The notes: generated from the sequence alone by a model not told the origin. Positions 17,726-26,887 are shown, numbered from the stretch's first letter. The stretch: 64,000 bases of DNA from RYN-230 sp963813975 (GCA_963813975.1 CAWFAP010000007.1:372001-436000); one strand, 5' to 3'. Program-made: numbers and translations.

Positions 17726-18085
17726 ATGACCGACCGGAGCCGTGAGGCACATGCCTTCATCGATGCCATTGACCAGGCCGCGCCGCAGGCGGTGAGCGCC
17801 TGTGACGGGTGGACCACGCGGTGATTCCGTGGACCGGGCGGCAGATGGCCGTCGCGAAGTTCATCCCGCACCTGCGCAACGAGCATGCTGCACCGCTGGG
17901 ACATCGCCGGCGATGACGACATCAGTGCTGAGCTGCTCGGCCGCACCGACCTGATTGATCATTCGGCTGGTGAGCTGGGAGCGATCTTGCTGGTCGCGGG
18001 CGGGGGACATGACCCGGACCCGGACGCCGACTTCCGGGTCCGGCTCCGGGTACCCGGTCAGCCTGAGCGTGGCGTACCGCCATAA
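17726..18085 (+). pseudogene. Maleylpyruvate isomerase-family gene remnant
   Basis: Three pieces of one family appear in order but in different frames. 17726-17823 gives MTDRSREAHAFIDAIDQAAPQ and ends SACDGWTTR with a stop. From about 17819 another frame gives VIPWTGRQMAVAKFIPHLRNE. From about 17884 a third frame gives MLHRWDIAGDDDISAELLGRTD and continues to 18085. Intact relatives have about 70-80 extra residues between the first two pieces. The gene has therefore lost an internal segment and gained a frameshift. It is unlikely to make a working mycothiol-dependent enzyme. Confidence 0.7.
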
Positions 18086-18235
18086 GGGAGGACCAGACCC
18101 GAAAGCGGCCACGACATGGGGCCACCGGCATACTGGGTGACGAGGTTCGATCTGGCCGGGCGCTGTCAGCGTGGCTTACAGCCTGACCCGCCAGCGCGGT
18201 CCGCACGCGTGATCACCGGCTGCAGAGGAGGACCG

Positions 18236-19048
18236 ATGGGGCGGGCGGAGGTCGGCGGGGTCGGTATCGAGTACGAGGTGGCCGGGGCGGGGCGCCCGGT
18301 CGTGCTGCTGCACGGCTTTCCTGACTCTGGCCGGCTATGGCGGCATCAGGTACCGGCGCTGGCCGGGGCCGGGTTCCAGGTGATCGTCCCTGACTTGCGC
18401 GGCTACGGGCGCTCTGACAAGCCCGGGCCCGTTGATGCCTACTCGCTTCCGTTGCTGGCCGGGGATGTCCTGGCGATCCTTACCGAGCTCGAGATCGACA
18501 AGGCCCATGTGGTGGGCCACGACTGGGGCGCCGCCCTGGCGTGGGGGCTCGCCGCTCTGGCGCCCGGCAACGTTGACCACCTCGTCGCTTTGTCGGTCGG
18601 CAACCCGGTCACCTTCCTGCGCACGCTCCAGCAGCGCCAAAAGTCGTGGTACATGCTGCTGTTCCAGTTCACCGGGATTGCCGAACGCTGGCTGACCGAG
18701 GACGACTGGGCCAATTTCCGGAGCTGGGGAGGGCACCCCGACACCGACCAGGTGATCGCCGAACTGGAAGCAAACGGTTCGCTCACGCCGGGCCTCAACT
18801 GGTACCGGGCCAACGTCTCGCCCGAGTCCTGGGTGGGACCGCCGTTGCAGCTCCCCCCGGTGCAGGCACCGACCATGGGTGTGTGGAGCACGCAGGATTT
18901 CGCCCTCTCCGAGGTACAGATGACCGACTCTGCCGCCAACGTCGCGGGCCCATGGCGCTACGAGCGGCTGGACGGCCCCGGCCACTGGATGCAGCTGGAC
19001 GCCCCGGACCAGGTGAGCGCACTGCTCCTCGACTTCCTGCCCCGCTAA
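18236..19048 (+). CDS. Alpha/beta hydrolase, epoxide hydrolase/haloalkane dehalogenase type
   Basis: A 270-aa protein with HGFPDS oxyanion region (residues 26-31), DLRGYGRSDKP and nucleophile motif VGHDWGAAL (Asp96), which marks the Asp-nucleophile branch (epoxide hydrolases, haloacid dehalogenases). The catalytic His lies in GPGHWMQLDAP. The start is the ATG at 18236, with GAGGAGG seven bases before it; the frame is open further upstream. The substrate is unknown. Confidence 0.9.
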   Translation: MGRAEVGGVGIEYEVAGAGRPVVLLHGFPDSGRLWRHQVPALAGAGFQVIVPDLRGYGRSDKPGPVDAYSLPLLAGDVLAILTELEIDKAHVVGHDWGAALAWGLAALAPGNVDHLVALSVGNPVTFLRTLQQRQKSWYMLLFQFTGIAERWLTEDDWANFRSWGGHPDTDQVIAELEANGSLTPGLNWYRANVSPESWVGPPLQLPPVQAPTMGVWSTQDFALSEVQMTDSAANVAGPWRYERLDGPGHWMQLDAPDQVSALLLDFLPR

Positions 19049-19138
19049 CCCGCCTCCTCAGCCGACCGGCGCGGCACCACCCCGCAGGCGCGGCACCGGC
19101 GGCCACGCGGCGGTCAGGTCCGGCACCAGGCCGGCCGA

Positions 19139-19570
19139 TCATCCCCCGGCTGCGTCGAGCAGCGCGCGGCAAATATCTGTGATGTCGATCATCCCGATGA
19201 GGCCGGCGTCTTCGACGACCGGCAGATGCCGGAAACGGCCGCTTATCATCGTGGTAGCCGCGTCACGGATGCTTGACGTCAACCTGATGACGCTCAGGCT
19301 AGTGGTCATCAGGTCGTGGATCCGGACAGCATCCGCGTTTCTCCCGTCCGCCACCACCTGGACGATGTCAGCCTCCGTGACCAGACCCATCGGCTGATTG
19401 GTCTGCGGGTCCAGGACCACGAGAGCGGTCGCCGCCGCGTGCCTCATCAGGTATGCGGCCGCGGCCATGTGGTCGCCCGGCTGGAGCGTCGTCAGCGGTG
19501 GCCGCATAATGTCCGCGACGGTGGCCGGGACGTGGGGCAGGGACGGCTCCTGCGCAGAGGCTTCTGGCAT
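19139..19570 (-). CDS. Tandem CBS-domain protein
   Basis: A 143-aa protein made of two CBS motifs: TVADIMRPPLTTLQPGDHMAAAAYLM with GLVTEADIV, and IHDLMTTSLSVIRLTSSIRDAATTM with GMIDITDICRALL. Stand-alone CBS pairs bind adenine nucleotides and act as energy or nucleotide sensors. The partner protein is not evident here. The gene is convergent with the epoxide-hydrolase-like gene. Confidence 0.88.
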   Translation of the reverse strand: MPEASAQEPSLPHVPATVADIMRPPLTTLQPGDHMAAAAYLMRHAAATALVVLDPQTNQPMGLVTEADIVQVVADGRNADAVRIHDLMTTSLSVIRLTSSIRDAATTMISGRFRHLPVVEDAGLIGMIDITDICRALLDAAGG

Positions 19571-19731
19571 GATCAGCTCCGTTTCCGGGACCTCGGCGAG
19601 ATCCCCCAGGGATTCCGGCCATGCACCACGCTATGACGAGCGTGAACCGGGGGGTATCCCACGGCCGGATCTCGCAGCGTCGCGACCGAGCATGACCCGG
19701 CCATGAGCTGGCCAGCATGCCCGCCCGGTGG

Positions 19732-20262
19732 CTAGCCCATGGTCTTGGCGCCGTCCAGCGACTCCCGGATGATGTCCGCGTGACCGCAGTGCTGCGCGGT
19801 CTCCGCGATCACGTGCAGCAGCACGTGCCGGGCGGACCAGCGGGCGCCCTTCTCGAACCAGGGAGCCTCGGGCAGTGGCTGGGCCGCGTCCAGGTCGGTC
19901 AGCGTCCGGACCAGCTCGTCGGTCTGCGCGGCCATCCGGTCGTACTCCTCCAGCAGCCCGGCCAGCGTTTCCCCCTCGAGCATGCGGAAGCCGTCCATCC
20001 AGGCCGCGATGTGCGACTCATCGGAGGACATCGCGGCCGGGCCGATCTGGATGAAGGTGATCCACTGCCGCTCGGTGAGCGTGACGTGCTTGATCACCCC
20101 GCCCAGGCACAGCTCGCTGGCGGTGGTGCGCTGCGCCGCCTGCTCGTCGGTCAGCCCGCGAACGGTGTAGCGCAGGAAGTGCCGCTGCTTGGCCAGGGCG
20201 CTCAGCAGATCAGCTCGTTCGCCCGTAGCCCGCTCGCCCGGCGCAGTGTCGGTCGTGCTCAT
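19732..20262 (-). CDS. DinB-family (DUF664) protein
   Basis: A 176-aa helical protein: LLSALAKQRHFLRYTVRGLTDEQAAQ, GGVIKHVTLTERQWI, and RWSARHVLLHVIAETAQHCGHADIIRE near the end. The spaced histidines form the metal site of DinB/DUF664 four-helix bundles, which often include thiol-dependent enzymes. The exact reaction is unknown. Confidence 0.88.
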   Translation of the reverse strand: MSTTDTAPGERATGERADLLSALAKQRHFLRYTVRGLTDEQAAQRTTASELCLGGVIKHVTLTERQWITFIQIGPAAMSSDESHIAAWMDGFRMLEGETLAGLLEEYDRMAAQTDELVRTLTDLDAAQPLPEAPWFEKGARWSARHVLLHVIAETAQHCGHADIIRESLDGAKTMG

Positions 20263-20519
20263 GATGCCGGTCCGCCTTCCCCTCGAGGCCCCAGTACCGC
20301 CACGTTACGCCGGGCCACTGACGGCCGCGGAGGTACGTAATTGCCAGGCTCGGCCCCGGACAGGACACGGGTCCGTAAACCGGAATTAACCCCGGCGCAC
20401 CACATTCATAGGGTCCGCAGAAGCTTTGCCAACGGACAGCAGAATCCCGCTGGGCAACCTTAAGAACATCAGAAGCCGGCTGGGGCCGCCGCCGGCGAGG
20501 AGCTAAGAGGAGAAACGCC

Positions 20520-20882
20520 GTGACCGGCATCGTGATCGCCAACTTCCCCATCATCGCCCTGATCGTGGCCGCCATGGTCGGTATCCCGCTGTGGATGACG
20601 TTCAAGCATCCGCACCGCCACCCGGACTACTCCGAGGCGCGCGCCCACTTCCGGGCCAAGGCTGCCGCTGACGCTCACACCAGCGACTTCGTGCCGACGA
20701 CCCAGGTGGCCGCGTTCGATGGCCTGACCGTCGCCCGCCAGCACCTGGCGCCGCGCATCCTGGTTCCGGGCCGCCGGCACGCGACCGCCGGACCCTCCGT
20801 CCGCACCCACCCCCAGGGCAGCCCGGCCCGGGGCGCCTCGTCCCGCGCCACGCAGCCGGCCGGCTCCGCCGACACAAGGTGA
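20520..20882 (+). CDS. Small membrane-anchored hypothetical protein
   Basis: A 120-aa protein with one N-terminal membrane helix (IVIANFPIIALIVAAMVGIPLWMTF) followed by a basic, His/Pro/Ala-rich and probably disordered cytoplasmic tail. GTG start with AAGAGGAG eight bases upstream. It stands alone, with a strong terminator-like hairpin downstream. No family is recognised. Confidence 0.6.
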   Translation: MTGIVIANFPIIALIVAAMVGIPLWMTFKHPHRHPDYSEARAHFRAKAAADAHTSDFVPTTQVAAFDGLTVARQHLAPRILVPGRRHATAGPSVRTHPQGSPARGASSRATQPAGSADTR

Positions 20883-20921
20883 CCCACGGTGCGGGGGGGA
20901 TCACTACCTAGCACCGCGCGG

Positions 20922-20963
20922 CGGCGACACGGCGGGAGACGGTGAGCTCCCGCCGTGTCGCCG
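20922..20963 (+). terminator. Strong hairpin terminator
   Basis: Perfect 17-bp stem (20922-20938 pairing with 20947-20963, core GGCGACACGGCGGGAG) with an 8-base loop, followed by TTT. It begins 39 bases after the stop of the small membrane protein gene. Confidence 0.8.
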
Positions 20964-21050
20964 TTTCCGAGGTTTGCTCAGCCTCGATGGGATGACCAAA
21001 ATCTACGTTTAGGACATAAGGGCTAAAGCGGCGAGTAAGGTCGCACGGCG

Positions 21051-22883
21051 ATGACATCCCGCCGCGCTGGCCGCCGCCGTTCCAGCCGAACCAGGGCCGT
21101 CCCAGCCGGGGCGGCTTTCGCGATCCCGGGTATGGTCCTGGCCATGGCCCTCGCCGGATGCGCCGGCCGCTCCGGCCCCGGCCAGGCCGCGGGCGCCCCC
21201 GCGTCCCCGGCGCGGCACCAGGCCACCACGAGCGCCACCGCCTCGAGCGCCACCGCCCAGCCCCATCCTCCGGGGACTGGCCCCACAGTCTCTTCCCAGG
21301 CCGCCGCGATCGTGAAGTCGATGACGCTGCCGCAGAAAGTCGGGCAGCTGCTGGTGCCGACCGTGCCCGGGCTGACGTCGGCGGACGGCGGCGCGGAACT
21401 GATCCGCCGCTATCACGTCGGCGGCGTCATTTACTTCGGCCAGAACGTCCGCGACGCCGTCCAGATCGCGGCGCTGTCCGCCGGGCTCCAGCAGGCGGCG
21501 CGCCGCGAGCCGCCGCACCTCCCGCTGCTGATCGGCACGGACCAGGAGGGCGGGATCGTGTCCCGGCTGGCCGGGGTGACCACGGTCTTCCCCGGCCAGA
21601 TGGCGGCCGGGGCGACCCGTGACCCGGACCTGATCCGGGCGCAGGACCAGGCCACCGGGGCGGGCATGCGGGCGCTGGGCATCAACCTCGATTACGCCCC
21701 GGTCGCCGACGTCAACGTGGACCCGGCTAACCCGGTGATCGGGCTCCGCTCGTTCGGCGCCGACCCAGCCCTGGTGGCCAGCCTGACCGCGGCCGCGGTC
21801 GACGGCTTCCACCGGGCGGGCGAGGTCACGGTGGCCAAGCATTTTCCCGGGCACGGCGACACCGGGGTGGACAGCCACACCGGCCTGCCGGTCATCCATC
21901 ACACCCTGCGCCAGTGGTGGACCATCGACGCGCCACCGTTCCAGGCCGCGATCCGGGCCGGCGTAGACGAGATCATGATCGGGCATATCGAGGTCCCGGC
22001 GCTCGACGACTCGGGCCAGCCCGCTTCGCTGTCCCGCAAGGTCGTCACCGGCCTGCTCCGGAACCGGCTCGGCTACCAGGGCGTGATCGTCACCGACTCG
22101 CTGCAGATGGGCGGCGTGCTGCAGGGCCACACCCCGGCCCAGGTCGCGGTGCAGGCTGTCCAGGCCGGCTGTGACCAGCTGCTGATGCCCGGCGACCCCG
22201 GGGTGGCCTACCGCGCCGTCCTGCGCGCCGCGCAGCGCGGCCAGATCAGCCTGGCCCAGCTCGACGCCTCGGTGGCCCGGGTGGTGAACCTCAAGATCTC
22301 CCGCGGATTGCTGAGCGAGCCGGCCGTCTCCCCGTCCGCCGTGGCGGCGCTTGAGAACACACCTCCGCAACGGGGCCTATCGCAGCAACTGGCCAACCGG
22401 TCGATCACTGTGATCGCGAACCAGTCACCACCGGGGAGCGGGCCGGCCGGTCAGGATCGTTTGCTGCCATTGAGAAGTAAGCGGGTCTACGTCGCCGGGC
22501 CGGCCGCCGCCGGGCTCACCGGGGCCTTGCAGCCCGAGCTGGCGGCCACCGGCGGGCGGATCGTCGCGAGCGCGGCGGAAGCCCAGGTGATCGTGGCGGC
22601 CACGCAGAACGCGGTCAGCGACCCGGCCCAGCGGCGGCTGGCGCGCGGGCTGGTCGCCACGGGCAAGCCCGTGGTGGTGCTGGCCACCGGGCTGCCCTAC
22701 GACCTGGGCGTCCTGGCCGGGATCCGGGCGGCGGTGGCGAGCTACTCCGGCAGCGGCGTGTCGCTGAGCGCGGCCGCCGGGGTGCTGACCGGGCGGCTGC
22801 GCCCGGCCGGCCGGCTGCCGGTGGCCATCCCGGCCGCGCACGGGGGCACCGCGTTCGGCTATGGCACCGCTCTGGGCTACTGA
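21051..22883 (+). CDS. Glycoside hydrolase family 3 beta-N-acetylglucosaminidase, lipoprotein
   Basis: A 610-aa protein. A twin-Arg-rich N-terminus and lipobox LAGC (Cys37) show it is exported and lipid-anchored, followed by a Ser/Thr/Pro linker to about residue 80. The GH3 domain contains GVIYFGQN, IGTDQEGG, VAKHFPGHGDTGVDSH (the His/Asp dyad loop of NagZ-like enzymes) and nucleophile VTDSLQMGG. A GH3 C-terminal domain follows. It probably releases GlcNAc from muropeptides or chitin fragments, feeding the NagA/SIS pathway encoded at 5.6-8.9 kb. Confidence 0.92.
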   Translation: MTSRRAGRRRSSRTRAVPAGAAFAIPGMVLAMALAGCAGRSGPGQAAGAPASPARHQATTSATASSATAQPHPPGTGPTVSSQAAAIVKSMTLPQKVGQLLVPTVPGLTSADGGAELIRRYHVGGVIYFGQNVRDAVQIAALSAGLQQAARREPPHLPLLIGTDQEGGIVSRLAGVTTVFPGQMAAGATRDPDLIRAQDQATGAGMRALGINLDYAPVADVNVDPANPVIGLRSFGADPALVASLTAAAVDGFHRAGEVTVAKHFPGHGDTGVDSHTGLPVIHHTLRQWWTIDAPPFQAAIRAGVDEIMIGHIEVPALDDSGQPASLSRKVVTGLLRNRLGYQGVIVTDSLQMGGVLQGHTPAQVAVQAVQAGCDQLLMPGDPGVAYRAVLRAAQRGQISLAQLDASVARVVNLKISRGLLSEPAVSPSAVAALENTPPQRGLSQQLANRSITVIANQSPPGSGPAGQDRLLPLRSKRVYVAGPAAAGLTGALQPELAATGGRIVASAAEAQVIVAATQNAVSDPAQRRLARGLVATGKPVVVLATGLPYDLGVLAGIRAAVASYSGSGVSLSAAAGVLTGRLRPAGRLPVAIPAAHGGTAFGYGTALGY

Positions 22884-22917
22884 CCGCCGGGCACCCCGGG
22901 CGCTTACGATCGGATGC

Positions 22918-23646
22918 GTGTTTGACCCCCGGCTGACCTCCCGCCCGGCCCCGCCGTCCCAGGACGCCGCCCCCGCTCCGGCCGCCGCTCCGGCCGCCGG
23001 CCGCCCTCCGCTGCGCGGGGTGATCGCGGACTGGGGCGGGGTGATGACCAACCCGATCACGGAGACCGTGCGCGCCTGGATCGCCGCCGACGAGATCGAC
23101 TACGACAGCTACCACGCGGTGATGAAGGCCTGGGTGACCGGCGCCTACGACGTGGCGGGCGAGGACAACCCGATCCACGTGCTGGAACGCGGCGAGTGCA
23201 GCAACGAGGAGTTCGAGCGGATGCTCGCCGCCCAGATCGTCCGCCGGGACGGCGCCCCGGTACTGGCCCAGGGCCTGCTGGACCGGATGTTCGCGGCCAC
23301 GGTGCTCAGCGAGCCCATGCAGGACCTGCTCCGCCGGGTGCGCCGGTCCGGGCGGAAGACGGCCATGCTCTCGAACTCCTGGGGGATCAGTGCCTACCCG
23401 GTCGACGTGCTCGCCGAGTTGTTCGACGCGGTGGTGATCTCCGCCGAGGTCGGCATGCGCAAGCCGGAGGAGCGGATCTTCCGGCACGCGGCCGGCCTGC
23501 TCGGGCTGGACCCGGCCGAGTGCGTGTTCATCGACGACATCGAGGCCAACGTGCGGGCCGCGGAGGCCCTCGGGATGACCGGGGTGCTGCACACCGAGCC
23601 GGCCGCGACCGCGGCCGGGCTGGCCTCGCTGCTCGGCCTGCCGTAG
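22918..23646 (+). CDS. HAD-superfamily hydrolase
   Basis: A 242-aa protein with the Asp motif VIADWGGVMTNP, AMLSNSWG (motif II), the Lys in VGMRKPEERIF and CVFIDDIEANVRAAEALGM (motif IV). It belongs to the HAD-IA group related to the epoxide-hydrolase N-terminal phosphatase. GTG at 22918 is chosen: it sits seven bases after a TTACGAT -10-like element, suggesting a leaderless mRNA. About 35 Ala/Pro-rich residues precede the domain. The substrate is unknown. Confidence 0.85.
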   Translation: MFDPRLTSRPAPPSQDAAPAPAAAPAAGRPPLRGVIADWGGVMTNPITETVRAWIAADEIDYDSYHAVMKAWVTGAYDVAGEDNPIHVLERGECSNEEFERMLAAQIVRRDGAPVLAQGLLDRMFAATVLSEPMQDLLRRVRRSGRKTAMLSNSWGISAYPVDVLAELFDAVVISAEVGMRKPEERIFRHAAGLLGLDPAECVFIDDIEANVRAAEALGMTGVLHTEPAATAAGLASLLGLP

Positions 23647-23719
23647 CGGACCTATCTTCCTTAGTGACAGCACGGGCAGACCCCCCGCACGCCGGGGCTG
23701 GCTGCTCTAGCCTGACCCC

Positions 23720-24271
23720 GTGGCCGACCATCCGAGCCCGCTCCACCCGGTACCGGGGGGCCGGGAACCCCAGGACCCGGCACCACCGGGCCCGGTACCA
23801 CCGGGCCCGGTACCACCGGCGCTGATTCGCCCCACCCCGGGACGATCGGCGAACATGCGCGCCAACCGGCGCACCGACACCAAGCCGGAACTCGCGCTGC
23901 GCAGCGCGCTGCACCGGCAGGGCTTCCGGTTCCGCAAGGACTTCCGGCTGGACCTGGACGGCGGCACCCGGGTCCGGCCCGACATCGCGTTCACCGGGCG
24001 CCGGGTCGCCGTGTTCGTGGACGGCTGCTTCTGGCACGTCTGCCCGCAGCACGGCCGGGACCCGGCGGTCAACGAGTCGTACTGGTCACCCAAACTGCGC
24101 CGCAACGTCGAACGCGACCGTGCCGCGGACGCCGCGCTCGCCGCGGCGGGCTGGCGGGTGGTCCGGGTGTGGGAACATCAGTCCCTCGACGAGGCGGTGG
24201 CGATGGTGGCCGGCGTCCTGCGGCCTGACTCTGCTGGGCCTGACTCTGCTGGTCCAAGCTCTGCTGGCTAA
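23720..24271 (+). CDS. vsr: Very-short-patch mismatch repair endonuclease (Vsr)
   Basis: A 183-aa protein. The core (MRANRRTDTKPELALRSALHRQGFRFRKD, VRPDIAFTGRRVAVFVDGCFWHVCPQHG, YWSPKLRRNVERDR, WRVVRVWEHQ) is a complete Vsr domain with its catalytic Asp and zinc-ligand Cys/His residues. Vsr nicks 5' of T in T:G mismatches produced by deamination of 5-methylcytosine. No cytosine methyltransferase is in the window. A Pro-rich N-terminus encoded by 15-base direct repeats and a DSAGPDSAGPSSAG tail are lineage-specific additions. Confidence 0.92.
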   Translation: MADHPSPLHPVPGGREPQDPAPPGPVPPGPVPPALIRPTPGRSANMRANRRTDTKPELALRSALHRQGFRFRKDFRLDLDGGTRVRPDIAFTGRRVAVFVDGCFWHVCPQHGRDPAVNESYWSPKLRRNVERDRAADAALAAAGWRVVRVWEHQSLDEAVAMVAGVLRPDSAGPDSAGPSSAG

Positions 24272-24296
24272 GCTCCGCTGCTCACCAGGGGGAATC

Positions 24297-24803
24297 ATGC
24301 GCGTCTACCTGCCGGCCACCCTGCCGGTCCTCGACGTGGTGCTGCGCGCCGCCGAGATCGGCCCGGCCCCGGTGCAGGCCTACACGGTGACGCCCGCGCT
24401 GCGTGAGTGGTACGCCAGCGCGGACATGGAGGAACTGGAGTACGCCGCGCTGATGTACGCCGCGCGGGCCTCACTGCGGCTGCTGCGGGCCGACCCGGAC
24501 GCTCCGCGCCGGCGGGTGGTGCTGGCCGCCGACGTACCCGACGAGCAGGCCGGCCGGGGCAGTGGCTTCGACGGCGGATTCGAGGAGCCGACCCTGATCC
24601 TGCTGGCCGCGCCGGTCCCGCTGGCCCGGGTGGCGTCCGGGCACGTGGACGACCTCGCGGCCGTCGCCGACGTCAGCGCCGCGGTCGAGGCGCTGGCCGC
24701 GGCCGACGCCGGGGACGACGACGCGCAGTTCGTGGTGGACGGGGCGGAGGGGCACGACCTGATGTGGTACGCGACTCAGGAACTGGGTGATCTGACCGGG
24801 TGA
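24297..24803 (+). CDS. DUF6912 family protein
   Basis: A 168-aa protein starting MRVYLPATLPVLDVVLRAAEIGP, with AGGGGG seven bases upstream. It has the look of an actinobacterial family of unknown function (DUF6912): a conserved YLPAT start, a helical middle (DMEELEYAALMYAARASLRLL) and an acidic C-terminus ending LMWYATQELGDL. It lies 25 bases after vsr and 53 bases before pruA, so all three may be read together. Confidence 0.7.
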   Translation: MRVYLPATLPVLDVVLRAAEIGPAPVQAYTVTPALREWYASADMEELEYAALMYAARASLRLLRADPDAPRRRVVLAADVPDEQAGRGSGFDGGFEEPTLILLAAPVPLARVASGHVDDLAAVADVSAAVEALAAADAGDDDAQFVVDGAEGHDLMWYATQELGDLTG

Positions 24804-24856
24804 TCTGGCGTGGCACCATGGGGTCACCGCATCGGAACAACTCCGGGGAGATCCTC

Positions 24857-26485
24857 ATGGACGCCGTCAGCACCGTCCCGCCGCCGGTCAACGAGCCGGT
24901 CCGGACGTACGCGCCGGGCAGCGCCGAGCGCGCCGCCGTCGAAGCCAAGATCAAGGAACTGGCCGCCAGCCCGGTCGAGCTGACCATGGCCGTGGGCGGC
25001 CAGCCGCGGATGGGCGGCGGCGACCGGATCGCCGTGGTCGAGCCGCACAACCACGCCCACGTGCTCGGCCACCTTGGCAACGCGACCGGCGCGGACGTCT
25101 CCGCCGCGATCGACGCGGCCGCCGCCGCCGCACCGGCCTGGCGGGCTCGGTCGTTCGACGACCGGGCCGCGGTGTTCCTCAAGGCCGCGGAGCTGCTGGC
25201 CGGCCCGTGGCGGGCCACGATCAACGCGGCCACCATCCTCGGCCAGTCCAAGTCGGTGTACCAGGCCGAGATCGACGCGGCGTGCGAGCTGATCGACTTC
25301 TGGCGCTACAACGCGCACTTCGCGCGGCGGTTGCTGGCCGAGCAGCCGTCGTCGGTCACCGGCGAGTGGGACCGGCTGGAGTACCGCCCGCTCGAGGGGT
25401 TCGTGCTGGCCATCACCCCGTTCAACTTCACCTCGATCGCCGCCAACCTGCCCACCGCCCCGGCGCTGCTCGGCAACGTGGTGCTCTGGAAGCCGTCCCC
25501 GACCCAGCAGTTCTCGGCGCACTACACGATGCGGCTGCTGGAGGCGGCCGGGCTGCCCCCGGGCGTGATCAACCTGGTTACCGGCGACGGCCAGGCGGTG
25601 TCTGAGGTGGCGCTGCCGCACCAGGACCTGGCCGGCATCCACTTCACCGGGTCCACCGGCACGTTCCAGCACCTGTGGCGCACCGTGGGCGAGAACATCG
25701 CCCAGTACCGCGGCTACCCCCGGCTGGTCGGCGAGACCGGCGGCAAGGATTTCGTGATCGCGCACCCGTCGGCCGATCCGGACGTGCTATCCGTGGCGCT
25801 GATCCGGGGTGCGTTCGAGTACCAGGGCCAGAAGTGCTCGGCCGCCTCCCGCGCCTACATCCCCCGGTCGGTCTGGGACCGGATGCGCGACGGCTTCCTG
25901 GCCCAGGTGGACGGGCTCACCGTGGGCGACGTCGCCGCCGACCTGTCCCTGTTCATGGGCGCGGTCATCGACGCGCGGGCGTTCCGGAAGCTGTCCGACG
26001 CGCTGGCCCGGGCCCGGTCCCGGCCGTCGGTCCAGGTGCTGGCCGGCGGCGACGCGGACGGCTCCCAGGGGTACTTCGTCAAGCCGACCGTGCTGGAGTG
26101 CAGCGACCCCGAGGACGAGATGTTCCGGACCGAGTACTTCGGCCCGGTCCTGGCCGTGCACGTGTTCGACGATGCCCGCTATGACCAGGTCGTGGCCCAG
26201 GCCGCGGACGTCGCCCCGTACGCGCTGACCGGTGCGATCATCGCTCAGGACCGGGCCGCGATCGCCGCCGCCACCGAGGCGCTGCGCTTCGCGGCGGGCA
26301 ACTTCTACATCAACGACAAGCCCACCGGGGCCGTGGTCGGCCAGCAGCCGTTCGGCGGGGCCCGGGCCAGCGGCACCAACGACAAGGCGGGCTCGATCTT
26401 CAACCTCACCCGCTGGGTCAACGCGCGGGCCATCAAGGAACTGTTCGCGCCGCCGACCGACTATCGCTACCCGCACATGGGCTGA
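24857..26485 (+). CDS. pruA: L-glutamate gamma-semialdehyde dehydrogenase
   Basis: A 542-aa aldehyde dehydrogenase of the delta-1-pyrroline-5-carboxylate dehydrogenase type: FVLAITPFNFTSIAANLPTAPALLGN, ETGGKDFVIAHPSAD with the general-base Glu, and the nucleophile in YQGQKCSAASR. It oxidises glutamate semialdehyde to glutamate with NAD, the last step of proline catabolism. No proline dehydrogenase gene is adjacent. ATG 24857 is chosen after GGGGAG. Confidence 0.95.
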   Translation: MDAVSTVPPPVNEPVRTYAPGSAERAAVEAKIKELAASPVELTMAVGGQPRMGGGDRIAVVEPHNHAHVLGHLGNATGADVSAAIDAAAAAAPAWRARSFDDRAAVFLKAAELLAGPWRATINAATILGQSKSVYQAEIDAACELIDFWRYNAHFARRLLAEQPSSVTGEWDRLEYRPLEGFVLAITPFNFTSIAANLPTAPALLGNVVLWKPSPTQQFSAHYTMRLLEAAGLPPGVINLVTGDGQAVSEVALPHQDLAGIHFTGSTGTFQHLWRTVGENIAQYRGYPRLVGETGGKDFVIAHPSADPDVLSVALIRGAFEYQGQKCSAASRAYIPRSVWDRMRDGFLAQVDGLTVGDVAADLSLFMGAVIDARAFRKLSDALARARSRPSVQVLAGGDADGSQGYFVKPTVLECSDPEDEMFRTEYFGPVLAVHVFDDARYDQVVAQAADVAPYALTGAIIAQDRAAIAAATEALRFAAGNFYINDKPTGAVVGQQPFGGARASGTNDKAGSIFNLTRWVNARAIKELFAPPTDYRYPHMG

Positions 26486-26570
26486 CCGGAGTGTGGTCCG
26501 CCGCGAGCCAGAGGGTATGGGCTGTCATCCGCGGGGTGTATCCGCCGTGACCGGGAAAGGGCAAACGGAG

Positions 26571-26717
26571 ATGACCGCTGAAGAGCACTACAAGGAGGCG
26601 GAGCGGCTGCTCGGCGAGGCCGCCGTGGCCCACGCCACCAACCCGCTGGGCCCGGCGTCCAAGTACCTGGTAGCCGCCGCCCAGGTTCATGCCACGCTGG
26701 CGACCACCGACCGCTAG
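26571..26717 (+). CDS. Small hypothetical protein, 48 aa
   Basis: MTAEEHYKEAERLLGEAAVAHATNP followed by a second helix ending AAQVHATLATTDR. Two amphipathic helices resemble a single TPR-like hairpin. ACGGAG directly precedes the ATG. Small proteins of this style occur in actinobacteria and their phages. Function is unknown. Confidence 0.55.
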   Translation: MTAEEHYKEAERLLGEAAVAHATNPLGPASKYLVAAAQVHATLATTDR

Positions 26718-26887
26718 CCGGAGTTCCCACTGCTCAAAGCCAGCGGCGAGCCTGGCCGGATGGTCTGGCCCACTCGGGCCGGCCGTGCGGGCTGGCCCAC
26801 CGGCCCCGCGCGCGGCCCGGCCCCCCGGCTGGCGCCGGAAAATGAGGTCATCTTGGATAAAGCACAGGTCATCGGGTAGGGCAGGAG

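Noticed and set aside
20263..20519. Possible riboswitch before the small membrane protein
   Set aside because: The gap has some stem potential (GCCGG near 20475) but I could not match it to any known riboswitch core.
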